A stretch of 64,000 bases of DNA from positions 62,001 through 126,000 of the forward strand of contig NZ_RCVN01000002.1 of NCBI RefSeq assembly GCF_003697915.1, written 5' to 3'. Shown here piece after piece: positions 36,577-45,418 of the stretch. Under the pieces are notes generated by a model that was given only the letters and a program-made list of their open reading frames with translations, was not told the origin of the DNA and made no database searches. The translations under genes were made by a program, and so were the position numbers. Origin of the DNA: Staphylococcus pseudoxylosus (GTDB taxonomy: Bacteria > Bacillota > Bacilli > Staphylococcales > Staphylococcaceae). Numbering within the stretch: the stretch's first letter is position 1; every line of letters begins with the position of its first letter.

Positions 36577-36606
36577 TTGCAAAACATTTAATGAATTCTT
36601 TATAGT
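36577..36606 (+). promoter_or_regulatory. Promoter of the small amphipathic peptide gene
   Basis: TTGCAA (36577-36582), 18-base spacer, TATAGT (36601-36606). Upstream is an inverted repeat TGTCAG (36512-36517)/CTGACA (36535-36540), and GTCAGTTAAG (36513-36522) resembles one half of the AgrA direct-repeat motif; the second half is not clear. Confidence 0.6.
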
Positions 36607-36648
36607 ATCTTTATGTTGTAATAAGTTAATCAATGGAGGTGAATTGTG

Positions 36649-36723
36649 ATGTTTAAAGAAATCTTAGCTCTTATAAAGCAAATCGCTGCTCATTTTGTTT
36701 CTGGCGGTTTTCAGGAAAAATAA
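36649..36723 (+). CDS. 24-residue amphipathic peptide, phenol-soluble-modulin-like candidate
   Basis: Begins MFKEILALIKQIAAHF and ends GGFQEK. There is an excellent ribosome site (GGAGGTG, 7 bases before ATG), a promoter 43 bases upstream and a terminator downstream. On a helical wheel F2, I5, L6, I9, I12, A13, F16 and V17 lie on one face, and K3, E4, K10, Q11, H15 and S18 on the other. No signal peptide and too few hydrophobic residues in a row for a membrane-spanning type I toxin. This fits alpha-type phenol-soluble modulins, secreted cytolytic peptides of staphylococci of 20-26 residues. I do not recognise the exact sequence. A stretch after the stop (CCACCTC, about 36739-36745) could pair with the ribosome site. 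Confidence 0.6.
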   Translation: MFKEILALIKQIAAHFVSGGFQEK

Positions 36724-36815
36724 GCAAGGACATTGTTGTTCCACCTCAAAAACCTCATAATCACATTAAACTTTAAAAATGAATATAGTAACCAGTCATT
36801 AAGCGTCGATTTATA

Positions 36816-36858
36816 AAAAGCCTATTAACTATCCCACCATAGATTAATAGGCTTTTAT
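36816..36858 (+). terminator. Terminator of the small peptide transcript
   Basis: Perfect 13-base stem AAAAGCCTATTAA (36816-36828) with TTAATAGGCTTTT (36844-36856). The 3' untranslated stretch of about 90 bases after the peptide stop is unusually long for such a small gene. Confidence 0.85.
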
Positions 36859-36957
36859 TGTGTACTTATTATCAGTTTTTATACTTAATTTTTTGAATAA
36901 ATATTTCATATTCATTCAAAGAATGAATGAGTTATTTTATTTTCAAGTTATGACATA

Positions 36958-37020
36958 CAAAACAGGAAGTATAACCAGTCAATCATTTAACAAAGATTGA
37001 TTTCTGCTCTACTTCCTGCT
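36958..37020 (-). terminator. Terminator after the MFS gene
   Basis: On the minus strand GCAGGAAGTA..GCAGAAATCAATC pairs with GATTGACTGG..TACTTCCTG with interruptions, followed by TTTTG. The bases 36859-36957 between it and the peptide terminator show nothing. Confidence 0.65.
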
Positions 37021-37056
37021 TTAATTTAAGTTCTTTATTCAATTGGTTATAGTGTC

Positions 37057-38310
37057 TTAAACTGCTTCCTTATCTTCACTTATCCCCCTCTCTTCTGGTG
37101 TTTTTAAGAAACGTGTCATAATAGCACTAGCTACATATAAACCAAATATTAAGTACATCATACCTTTCACACCAATACTATCGTAAAACAATGCAACTAA
37201 CCCTGGTCCAGCAAAAACACATAATCCTGCACCTAAATTCAATATTGCCATTGCTGGGCCTTTGTCACCATCATGAACAAGAGACGGTACAAGCGCCGAT
37301 ATTGGCACGAAACCTGCTAAACACATCCCCCATAAAAATCCTACAGTTCCTACGATAAATACATTTCCCGTAAAAATTTCAGGCATAAAATATAATCCTA
37401 AAGTGAATACAGCACAACCGACACCGCCGATATATGAAATGGTATTCTTCCATCCTATTTTGTCGCTCAGGGCCCCAAATATTATATTAAAAATAATATT
37501 TGCTATAAAAATAGTCCCCCAAATATTTAGCCATGTTGTTGTAGCTATACCTTTGGTTGATAAATATATAGGAAGAAACAATGGAAATGCATATTGAGCT
37601 GCCTGGTTTATAATTCTGACAATACAAGCTACTGCTACACGAGGTTCTCTTTTTAATATTGTAATACCAGCGCCCATTTCTTTCAGATGCGTTTTAAAAC
37701 CACCTTCTTTATGTTCAAGTTCAAATTGATCACGATTTACAAATACTGCTAAAAACGTTCCGATAAGTACCCAAATAATAGCTGTCCATAAAGTAAAGAA
37801 ATGTCCAAATAATTGAATTGTAATTGAAGAATAAAATGAACCAAGGACACTTAATCCTCCTGTAAATACAAACCAAAACCATCCAACAGCTGCACCTAAA
37901 CGCTTTTGTGGAGAACGATATGCAACCCAAACTAAAAATGAATAAGCAAATAAAGGATAACCAAAACCTCTAATTGCATATGAGGGTATCATCATTTCAT
38001 AGTTCATAGTTGGAATTGCTAGACCTACAAAAATAATATGTCCAATAATATATAGCAATGTACCTAATAACATTACTTTTCGTGGTCCTATCACTTCCAC
38101 TAAAACACCCGAAAACCATGATCCTATTGCAATAGTTACGCCATAACAAGTTGTTAATAATGCTGTTTGTTGTACGGATAAACCTTGGTCATGTAAATAT
38201 GGACTAATCCACGCTAATTCTAGACCATCGCCCATCATAAATATAAGTACACCAATGTATCCCCATATTAACGTCGGTGGCATTCCCATCTTAGCTAATT
38301 TATCATTCAT
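37057..38310 (-). CDS. MFS transporter, RbtT/DalT/CsbX (polyol/alpha-ketoglutarate) type
   Basis: 417 residues, 12 predicted spans. Its opening (IWGYIGVLIFMMGDGLELAWISPYL) and the loop after span 2 (GPRKVML, the MFS motif A position) match the RbtT/DalT/CsbX group, whose characterised members carry ribitol, arabitol or related compounds. Single gene with its own terminator. No polyol dehydrogenase is adjacent, so the substrate is open. RBS AGGGGTG. Confidence 0.78.
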   Translation of the reverse strand: MNDKLAKMGMPPTLIWGYIGVLIFMMGDGLELAWISPYLHDQGLSVQQTALLTTCYGVTIAIGSWFSGVLVEVIGPRKVMLLGTLLYIIGHIIFVGLAIPTMNYEMMIPSYAIRGFGYPLFAYSFLVWVAYRSPQKRLGAAVGWFWFVFTGGLSVLGSFYSSITIQLFGHFFTLWTAIIWVLIGTFLAVFVNRDQFELEHKEGGFKTHLKEMGAGITILKREPRVAVACIVRIINQAAQYAFPLFLPIYLSTKGIATTTWLNIWGTIFIANIIFNIIFGALSDKIGWKNTISYIGGVGCAVFTLGLYFMPEIFTGNVFIVGTVGFLWGMCLAGFVPISALVPSLVHDGDKGPAMAILNLGAGLCVFAGPGLVALFYDSIGVKGMMYLIFGLYVASAIMTRFLKTPEERGISEDKEAV

Positions 38311-38417
38311 CTATAACACCCCTGTTTATAAAATATCATGCTAATTATCCTTAATTTCGAGAATATCTTTCCTTCATGCTAAAGTTACTTTATCCATAAA
38401 GTGCTATCCACAAAATC

Positions 38418-38431
38418 AGAAAGCGCTTTCA
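38418..38431 (-). promoter_or_regulatory. Candidate cre (CcpA) site upstream of the MFS gene
   Basis: The minus strand reads TGAAAGCGCTTTCT with a perfect 12-base palindromic core GAAAGCGCTTTC, one base off the cre consensus, 108 bases before the start codon. Confidence 0.6.
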
Positions 38432-38629
38432 GATATTGTAGTTATTTTATTTCATTTTTTTATTTTATGCAAATTTATTTTCGTTTATTTTCATTATTTT
38501 AGGTTATTAGTAATAAAATGGTAAAATTTCAATTTCAAAGTATCATGCTTACCCATTCTTTCTTGTTAAAAAAGTGTATTTTCTCAAAAATATAATAGAT
38601 TTTTAATGGGATTTTTTATTTAACAATGA

Positions 38630-38683
38630 TTGAATTTTTTTATGAATGCGATTACAATTAAGGATATTTAGTCATCATATGAC
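38630..38683 (+). promoter_or_regulatory. Promoter and operator of the lactate permease gene
   Basis: TTGAAT (38630-38635), 17-base spacer, TACAAT (38653-38658). Just beyond the start site lies GTCATCATATGAC (38671-38683), two 5-base arms around three bases, placed like a repressor operator. The stretch 38311-38629 otherwise holds only the divergent MFS promoter region. Confidence 0.65.
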
Positions 38684-38718
38684 TTGATGATATCTATTTT
38701 ATGGGAGATGTGATTTTT

Positions 38719-40308
38719 ATGATGCTTCTTGTTGCTTTTAGTGCAGTTATTGTTCCATTTATTTTCTTAGTATTATTACGTATGTCTGCATTAAAAGGAA
38801 TGGCGATAAGTGCAATTATTATAACTTTATTAGGGATTTTTGTTTGGGGGATGAATGGTGATGTCATCATTGCATCATTATTACAAGGGACGCACAAAAC
38901 ATTTACTATTCTTTATATTTTATTTGGTGCTCTTTTATTACTCAATACATTGCGTCAAACTGGTGCAGTAACTCGTATTAATGAAGGTTTTAAAAAGATA
39001 TCAGGTGATATGCGTGTCCAAGTTATCTTAGTCGCTTTTTTATTTGGTTCTTTAATTGAAGGTGCATCTGGTTTTGGAACGCCTGCAATGGTAACCGCTC
39101 CGCTAATGGTTGCGTTAGGGTTTCGCCCGATTATCGCAGTAGTAACTGCACTCGTTGCAGATAGCGTAGCCGTTTCATTTGGTGCTGTTGGTACACCTGT
39201 CCTTGTAGGACTTAGTACATTAAATGACGCAGATAGCGCTTTCTTTCAATCGACGGCAGAACGTATTACAACTTTAGATTTATTGAGTGGTATTTTCATA
39301 CCTATTATTTTAATTACTGCAATGGTGATATTCTTCGGCAAAAATAATAAACTTAAATCTATCGTTGAAATGTTACCTTGGCTTGCTCTAATTGGTATTG
39401 TTTATGCCGGCTCTGCTTTTGCATATGCCTTTTTATTTGGCGCAGAATTTGTTGCTATTTTAGGTTCTTTAACTGGATTAATCGTTGCTGTTATTACCGC
39501 TAGAAAAGGCTGGTTATTACCAAAAGAAGAATGGACAGATGGTTTAAATCATGATTATGAAGTTAGTACAAAAGAACAATCAATGCCCTTGTTAACTGCT
39601 TGGGCCCCTTATTTAATGGTTGTTGTCTTATTGTTACTCACAAGAACCGTTCCAAGCATCAAGCATTTTACGACGAATGTATTGGATCTTTCTTGGAATA
39701 ACATTTTAAATTTTGAATCAATCACATCTGAATGGGAGATTTTATATTCACCAGGAACAATCCTTATACTTTCAGCGATTTTTGCTGTTTTTATACAACG
39801 TAAACCATTAAAAGATATAGGACATGCCAGTCTTGATTCATTAAATACTATCAAAACAACTGGAATTACACTCATTGCCACTCTTGCAATGGTACACGTA
39901 TTTATTAACTCTGGCATTAATACACATGATTTAATCAGTATGCCAGAATATATAGCTAAAGATATGGCACACTACTTAGGACCGATTTGGTTATTTGTCG
40001 CTCCATTTTTAGGTGCATTAGGTTCATTTATAACAGGAAGCGCAACTGTTTCTACGTTGACATTCTCACCTATACAATTAAATATTGCTCAAACAATTGG
40101 CGCCGAACCATTCACTGTATTAGCAGCTCAAATTATCGGAGCAGCAGCCGGAAATATGATATGTGTTCACAATGTTGTAGCCGTTTGTGCTGTCGTTGAT
40201 ATGCCTGGAAAAGAAGGCAGTGTTATTAGAAAAACGCTCGGACCTGCGTTACTATATTGCCTACTTATAGGTATCAGCGCTTTCATATTTACATGGTTAT
40301 TCTTTTAG
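38719..40308 (+). CDS. lctP: L-lactate permease
   Basis: 529-residue LctP family carrier, 12-14 spans, with the conserved EGASGFGTPAMVTAPLMVALG (read in two parts around residue 115), SFGAVGTPVLVG, and the C-terminal AAGNMICVHNVVAVCAVV. It moves lactate with protons. The ATG at 38719 is 11 bases after GGGAG; a GTG at 38710 in the same frame is possible. Monocistronic, ended by the hairpin at 40434. Confidence 0.9.
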   Translation: MMLLVAFSAVIVPFIFLVLLRMSALKGMAISAIIITLLGIFVWGMNGDVIIASLLQGTHKTFTILYILFGALLLLNTLRQTGAVTRINEGFKKISGDMRVQVILVAFLFGSLIEGASGFGTPAMVTAPLMVALGFRPIIAVVTALVADSVAVSFGAVGTPVLVGLSTLNDADSAFFQSTAERITTLDLLSGIFIPIILITAMVIFFGKNNKLKSIVEMLPWLALIGIVYAGSAFAYAFLFGAEFVAILGSLTGLIVAVITARKGWLLPKEEWTDGLNHDYEVSTKEQSMPLLTAWAPYLMVVVLLLLTRTVPSIKHFTTNVLDLSWNNILNFESITSEWEILYSPGTILILSAIFAVFIQRKPLKDIGHASLDSLNTIKTTGITLIATLAMVHVFINSGINTHDLISMPEYIAKDMAHYLGPIWLFVAPFLGALGSFITGSATVSTLTFSPIQLNIAQTIGAEPFTVLAAQIIGAAAGNMICVHNVVAVCAVVDMPGKEGSVIRKTLGPALLYCLLIGISAFIFTWLFF

Positions 40309-40433
40309 CTAAAAACGACTTGCTATTAAACAATAGCAACATATATTAAAAATTTATTTTAGAAGTGGATTTATCAATCAATAACTTAAAACTAAATTTC
40401 AGTTTAGGCGTAATCCATAAGTTGTAATATATT

Positions 40434-40474
40434 AAAGTCCCACTAGCTCAATCAAATGAGAGGTGGGACTTTTT
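40434..40474 (+). terminator. Terminator of lctP
   Basis: AAAGTCCCAC and GTGGGACTTTTT form the stem with an inner CTC/GAG pair. I see no gene, repeat or clear site in the rest of 40475-40736. Confidence 0.88.
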
Positions 40475-40736
40475 GTTATCTTAAATTACTTAATTATCAT
40501 TCTTTAAATACTAAATGCCTATAAGTTTCATAGAGAAATTATAGCAACTCCTAGTAAAAAGACTCTCCCTATATAAATTAAACAATGCTTAGGCTTACAA
40601 ACCTTAAAAATCTAATATTTAAGATGCTTAGATTGTGTTGTTATAAATCTTGTTATACCTGTATGTTTTCTAAATAATTACTGCTCCGTCCAAACTGAAA
40701 TATGAGACTATACGCTCCATTCTTAATAATAAGCGT

Positions 40737-41756
40737 TTATAGTTTGATTATGACCTTAGAAGATAATTTAGAATTGGCAGCTATTTCAAAAGCTTCTCTA
40801 AAGTTTTCGATATCATATGTTTGAGTAATCACATTAATAATCTTCTCATTTTTCGCTAGCACTGTTAAAGCATCTTCAATTTCTCTATTAAAACGATAAC
40901 ATCCACGATAAGTAGCCTGTTTGATATTAATCGGACTTAAGTTAATTGGTGAAGATTTATCCTGTAAATTACCAACTTGAATTATTGTACCACCTATATT
41001 TACAGCCTTAAATGCAGTCGATACTGCCGGAGTAGCTCCAGAACACTCTAATACTACATCGTATCTATCTTCAGGAATATTATTATCTGTAATATTTAAT
41101 GTTTCGATATCGCCTAAATCATGTGCACGCGCTAATGGTTCTTCTAACATATCACTAATCGTCACGCTTTCTGCTCCCAAGGTAAAAGCTGCTCCTGCAG
41201 CTAGTAATCCAATTGGCCCAGATCCTGACACAAGTACTTTTTTACCTGTAACACCGCCTGCTAAATTAATCGCATGCATACCCACACTAAGCGGTTCAGC
41301 TAACGCTCCCATCTTTAAAGAAACGCTATCTGGTAGTGGTAATATTTGCGCTTTATCTACTAGCATTTTTTCTACCATACCACCTTGTTTATGTGGTAAA
41401 TACCTAGCCGATCCTAAATATGATCCATTCGGCCATATCTCAGGATTATGTGGCGCATGTGCTAATTTATCCCCATAGGTAGCAGGATGAACTGTCACTT
41501 TTGTTCCTTTTGGAAGTGTCGTTCCTTTATAATCCGTAGCTTCAAGTAAAACTCCGCTTAATTCATGCCCCGGTATTAAGGGTTCTCTAATCACTGCTGG
41601 ACCACTAGATCCTTCTGCCAAATAGTGTAAATCTGAGCCACATATACCCACGTACTTAACTTCTATAAGTGCTTTTTCTGGATCATTTTGTGTACTTATT
41701 TCCTCAATTTCTTTTAACTCAATATCTTCTTTTCCATTAATAAATACAGCTTTCAT
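40737..41756 (-). CDS. L-idonate 5-dehydrogenase-like zinc dehydrogenase
   Basis: 339-residue MDR dehydrogenase. Catalytic zinc ligands Cys in VGICGSDLHY and His in IPGHELSG; the IdnD-type AHAPHNPEIWPNGSYLGSAR loop replaces the structural zinc lobe; NAD loop SGSGPIGLLAAG. It would oxidise L-idonate to 5-keto-D-gluconate. Twelve bases or so after a gluconate/idonate-type permease gene. No 5-ketogluconate reductase or gluconokinase is present here. The start at 41756 is 10 bases after AAGGAG. Confidence 0.8.
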   Translation of the reverse strand: MKAVFINGKEDIELKEIEEISTQNDPEKALIEVKYVGICGSDLHYLAEGSSGPAVIREPLIPGHELSGVLLEATDYKGTTLPKGTKVTVHPATYGDKLAHAPHNPEIWPNGSYLGSARYLPHKQGGMVEKMLVDKAQILPLPDSVSLKMGALAEPLSVGMHAINLAGGVTGKKVLVSGSGPIGLLAAGAAFTLGAESVTISDMLEEPLARAHDLGDIETLNITDNNIPEDRYDVVLECSGATPAVSTAFKAVNIGGTIIQVGNLQDKSSPINLSPINIKQATYRGCYRFNREIEDALTVLAKNEKIINVITQTYDIENFREAFEIAANSKLSSKVIIKL

Positions 41757-41777
41757 CGTATTCATTCTCCTTTCAAA

Positions 41778-43139
41778 TTAAATAATCATATTTAAAATCA
41801 ATACAAATACTAGACCACAAACCGATATCGCTGTCTCTAAAACAGACCACGTTAAAAAAGTTTCTTTTACAGTCAAACCAAAATACTCTTTAAAAATCCA
41901 AAAGCCAGTATCATTCACATGTGAGAATATAATACTCCCTGCGCCAATGGCTAACGTCACTAATGCTAGATTAGCATCAGTAGCTTGTAATAAGGGGAGT
42001 ACTATACCTGTAGTAGATATAGCGGCAACAGTTGCTGATCCTTGTGCAATCCTCAATAAAGAAGACACAATCCAAGCTAATAAGATTGGGGACATGCTAG
42101 AGCCGACAAACATATGCTCAATTGTTTTTCCTACACCACCATCAATCAAAATTTCCTTAAATGATCCGCCTGCACCCAAAATAAGTAACATCATCCCAAT
42201 TGGAATAATGGCAGATGTAGCACTGTCCATAATTTGATTCATCGTCCTCTTTCTACGAATTCCCATTGAATACATAGCAAAAAGTAATGAAATCAGCATT
42301 GCTATTGGTGCATTACCAATAAAATAAATAACACTTTCAAATTGATTGGTTGCACCATCTTGATGACCAGTGATCATTTGTACAATAGTCGCAAATAACA
42401 TCAATATAACTGGTAACAATGCAGTAAACACACTAAGGCCAAACCCTGGTTGATCTTTTTCTTCAATCGATACTTCAGAAACAATATTAGTCATATCAAT
42501 TTCTTTACTATATGCACTCGGGGACAATTTGGGTAACATTTTGACTAATAAACCACCAACGATAACCACCGTTGGTACCGCTACAATGAGTCCATATAAT
42601 AATACTTGTCCTAAATTAGCGTTTAACTCTTTTGCAATGACTACTGGACCAGGATGCGGGGGTAAAAATCCATGCGTTACCGAAAGGGCAATAGCCATTG
42701 GTATACCAATCTTCATATGTGATACACCTAAACGTTTTGCAATTGTAAACGCTAAAGGTATCAATAGTACTAATCCAACTTCAAAGAAAAGAGCAATACC
42801 AATGATGAATGACGCTAAAATCATTGCCCATTTAATATATTTCTCACCAAATTTATCTATAAATGTATCTGCAATTCTATTTGCGCCACCACCATCTGCA
42901 AGCAACTTACCTAAAATAGCTCCTAACCCAAATATTATTGCTACGCTTCCTAAAGTGCTCCCCATACCTTTTTCTACAGTTTCTACGATCTTGTCTAGTG
43001 GCATACCTAAAATCATACCAGTAAAAATCGATGTCACTATCAAAGATATAAAGGCATTAATCTTACATTTAATAATTAAAAATAACAGTACAACAACACC
43101 TAATACAACACTGATTAATGGCCAGAACTCTCCAAACAT
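41778..43139 (-). CDS. Gluconate/idonate:H+ symporter (GntP family)
   Basis: 453-residue GntP family permease with 12-14 spans; the HGFLPPHPGPVVIAKELNA signature is visible near residue 160, and HVNDTGFWIFKEYF near the C-terminus. It imports gluconate, idonate or similar acids. First gene of the operon with the idonate dehydrogenase. RBS AAAGGAGTG. Confidence 0.88.
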   Translation of the reverse strand: MFGEFWPLISVVLGVVVLLFLIIKCKINAFISLIVTSIFTGMILGMPLDKIVETVEKGMGSTLGSVAIIFGLGAILGKLLADGGGANRIADTFIDKFGEKYIKWAMILASFIIGIALFFEVGLVLLIPLAFTIAKRLGVSHMKIGIPMAIALSVTHGFLPPHPGPVVIAKELNANLGQVLLYGLIVAVPTVVIVGGLLVKMLPKLSPSAYSKEIDMTNIVSEVSIEEKDQPGFGLSVFTALLPVILMLFATIVQMITGHQDGATNQFESVIYFIGNAPIAMLISLLFAMYSMGIRRKRTMNQIMDSATSAIIPIGMMLLILGAGGSFKEILIDGGVGKTIEHMFVGSSMSPILLAWIVSSLLRIAQGSATVAAISTTGIVLPLLQATDANLALVTLAIGAGSIIFSHVNDTGFWIFKEYFGLTVKETFLTWSVLETAISVCGLVFVLILNMII

Positions 43140-43210
43140 TTCAACACACTCCTTTTATCTCATATTTAGCTGCCCATAGCTTTTATAACTTTTACACTTG
43201 TTCCATATTA

Positions 43211-43225
43211 TGAAATGTTATATCA
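43211..43225. promoter_or_regulatory. Candidate IclR-family operator
   Basis: TGAAATGTTATATCA is a near palindrome (6-base arms, one mismatch) in the divergent region between the permease and IclR-type genes, and resembles KdgR-type operators of the same regulator family. Confidence 0.5.
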
Positions 43226-43259
43226 TATAATAGAATACTTTATTAGTATAAAGCGAAAA

Positions 43260-43273
43260 TGAAAACGTTGTCA
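43260..43273 (+). promoter_or_regulatory. cre (CcpA) site
   Basis: TGAAAACGTTGTCA matches the cre consensus TGWNANCGNTNWCA at every position, immediately before the ribosome site of the IclR-type gene and 120 bases from the permease start. Confidence 0.7.
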
Positions 43274-43290
43274 ATTTGAGGAGTGAAATG

Positions 43291-44046
43291 ATGTCCAATG
43301 TTCAATCAATCGATCGTGCATTAAATTTATTAGAATTGATATCACATCATAGCCCGATATCATTAAATGAACTTGTAACAAAAACACAGTTATCTAAAAC
43401 TACTGTACATCGTTTAGTTAAATCTTTAATCGATAATCATTATGTAAAGCAAAATCCTTTAACACATCAATACGAATTAACTTATAAATTATTTCAATTA
43501 GGCTATTCTAGCATCAAAAACATTGATTATTTAAATATCGCTAAAAGTTTCATTAGTCAACTTTCTTTCACAGTCAATGAAACGTGTCATTTAGTCATTG
43601 AAGATAAAAATGAAATTCTCTATATTGAGAAATTCATTCCAAATGATGCCATTTATACAATGGCCTCTAAAATAGGTCTACGCGTACCTATGTATTGTAC
43701 TGCCGTAGGAAAAGCAATATTATCTAAGTATGATGACTATACGATTCAAGCTATTTGGGATAATTCTGAAATTATTCCTTACACAAAGCACACTATCACT
43801 AACTTTGATGCTTTTATGGGGGAAATTGAAATGATTCGTAAACAAGGTTATGCAGAGGATAAAGAAGAAAACGAAGAAGGTATTTATTGTGTTGGCACGT
43901 ATTTCGTTAATTATCGTAATGAAGTACAAGGCGCGATTAGTTTGTCCTTTTCAACGACCCAATTGCAAAACAAAGAATTTTATATTACTCAACTTCAAAA
44001 TACAGCAAATAACATTTCAAAAAACTTAGGTTTTATAAACTCTTAA
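43291..44046 (+). CDS. IclR family transcriptional regulator
   Basis: 251 residues: winged HTH (LNELVTKTQLSKTTVHRLVKSL, residues about 22-43 read in parts) and the IclR effector domain (VPMYCTAVGKAIL, GIYCVGTYF). Divergent from the idonate/gluconate-type operon and so its likely controller. ATG 43291 is 7 bases after GGAG; an ATG one codon upstream is possible. Confidence 0.88.
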   Translation: MSNVQSIDRALNLLELISHHSPISLNELVTKTQLSKTTVHRLVKSLIDNHYVKQNPLTHQYELTYKLFQLGYSSIKNIDYLNIAKSFISQLSFTVNETCHLVIEDKNEILYIEKFIPNDAIYTMASKIGLRVPMYCTAVGKAILSKYDDYTIQAIWDNSEIIPYTKHTITNFDAFMGEIEMIRKQGYAEDKEENEEGIYCVGTYFVNYRNEVQGAISLSFSTTQLQNKEFYITQLQNTANNISKNLGFINS

Positions 44047-44122
44047 CATTATCATCATCATTATTATTTTGATAAAGTACAGTTAAATCATTATATATAT
44101 GGGTACTACGTGGGGATGGGAT

Positions 44123-44788
44123 ATGCATATGAAATTTGAAAGTATAACGTTATTAACGTCAGAATTGGAAGAAACAAGACAGTTTTATGAGGAAACATTA
44201 GAATGTACGGTTGAAATCATTGACCAAGAATCATTTATGGTTGAGATTGGTGAAACAGAATTGCATTTTAGATATGCACATGACATTAATCAACCTTATT
44301 ATCATTTTGCTATTGATATTCCTTATAATCATTTTTTGGAAATGAAAAACCATTATCAAAATATTTTATTTCTATTGATGGAGAACAAACAACATACAAC
44401 TTACTTTGAAGCTTTTGTTGCACATTCTGTTTACTTCAATGATCCTTCTGGAAATATTGTCGAATTAATTGCTAGAATCTCTAACATGACAGAAGAACCC
44501 GAATTTTCAAGAATTAGCGAGATTGGTTTTGTGTGTAATGATACAGAGTCTGTCTACCAAGCTTTAACGCAATATCAATTGGAAACGCATGAACAAAAAC
44601 AATTTGTACCTGACGCCTTGAATTTTCTAGGTGATAAACGTGATGAAAGTTTTATTTTATTGACGCCCGAACATAGAAGGTGGTTCTTTTCTGAAAAGAC
44701 ATCATCCGCCTTCCCGATAGAAATTAAAACGCAACAATTTGATTTAATTTATGATCACTTCCAACAATGGCATTTAATACCATCATAA
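44123..44788 (+). CDS. VOC (glyoxalase/dioxygenase) family protein
   Basis: 221 residues with two VOC repeats: the first with ESITLLTSELEETRQFYEETL and NDPSGNIVELIAR, the second from about residue 130 (ISEIGFVCNDTESVYQALTQY) and shorter. A metal-dependent lyase, isomerase or resistance role cannot be assigned. 76 bases after the IclR-type gene on the same strand, so maybe co-transcribed. The start is uncertain between ATG 44123 and 44129; the upstream GGGGATGG fits the first. Confidence 0.72.
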   Translation: MHMKFESITLLTSELEETRQFYEETLECTVEIIDQESFMVEIGETELHFRYAHDINQPYYHFAIDIPYNHFLEMKNHYQNILFLLMENKQHTTYFEAFVAHSVYFNDPSGNIVELIARISNMTEEPEFSRISEIGFVCNDTESVYQALTQYQLETHEQKQFVPDALNFLGDKRDESFILLTPEHRRWFFSEKTSSAFPIEIKTQQFDLIYDHFQQWHLIPS

Positions 44789-44800
44789 TGAGGACATAAT

Positions 44801-44866
44801 AAAAGCGATACGTATTTCACATGCGGAATCAACAATTTTGATTTCACACGTGTGCGTATCGCTTTT
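44801..44866. terminator. Bidirectional terminator
   Basis: AAAAGCGATACG (44801-44812) pairs perfectly with CGTATCGCTTTT (44855-44866), with an inner stem, between two convergent genes. Confidence 0.85.
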
Positions 44867-44874
44867 CAAAATAT

Positions 44875-45414
44875 TCAAGACTTTTCTGATCTCGGCCATA
44901 TAAAATAACTTAAAGCTATCAATAAATCTATGATTAATATTAAAGTCCATAGTTTAATTACATGAACCAGTGCCGCTACATTATCAGCATACCCGACAAT
45001 TCCAATGATTATCCATAGCAATCCAGTCCCAAGAGTATAAGCAAACACATGTCTAATCCAACTTATTAAATATTTTTTTGCATGCTTAATTCCAGTAATT
45101 TTGACAGGTCGTTCATCTGTTTTCAAAACGAAGTATTTAAATCTTTCATCTGCCCATCTAATCATTTGTTTACCAAACGCTATAGACACACCTATATAAA
45201 CTGCTGCTATACCATGTGGGATTGTAGCCGCTGCACCGTTTAACAAATCTAAGCTCATTGTAATAACTAAAGTTAAATCAATAACAGGTGTAAGTACAAA
45301 GAAAAATAATCCTAATTTTTCTCTTCTCATCACATAGCGTGATATCAGTCCGAGTATAATAAACACCCAAAATAATATTTCTGCTGTTATGAGTAATATT
45401 ACAATCCAATTCAT
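44875..45414 (-). CDS. Hypothetical membrane protein (4-5 spans) linked to a TetR regulator
   Basis: 179 residues, not recognised. Hydrophobic segments lie at about 4-26, 37-58, 65-82, 118-140 and 150-172; a charged loop (about 85-115) is cytoplasmic. Four bases after the TetR gene, so it is co-expressed with and probably controlled by it. A membrane stress or export role would suit a TetR target, but there is no direct evidence. Confidence 0.75.
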   Translation of the reverse strand: MNWIVILLITAEILFWVFIILGLISRYVMRREKLGLFFFVLTPVIDLTLVITMSLDLLNGAAATIPHGIAAVYIGVSIAFGKQMIRWADERFKYFVLKTDERPVKITGIKHAKKYLISWIRHVFAYTLGTGLLWIIIGIVGYADNVAALVHVIKLWTLILIIDLLIALSYFIWPRSEKS

Positions 45415-45418
45415 CTTA

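Noticed and set aside
36649..36723. Type I toxin (Fst/TxpA/PepA1-like) for the small peptide
   Set aside because: Those toxins have a 20-residue hydrophobic span; this peptide is amphipathic with charges throughout and I see no antisense promoter.
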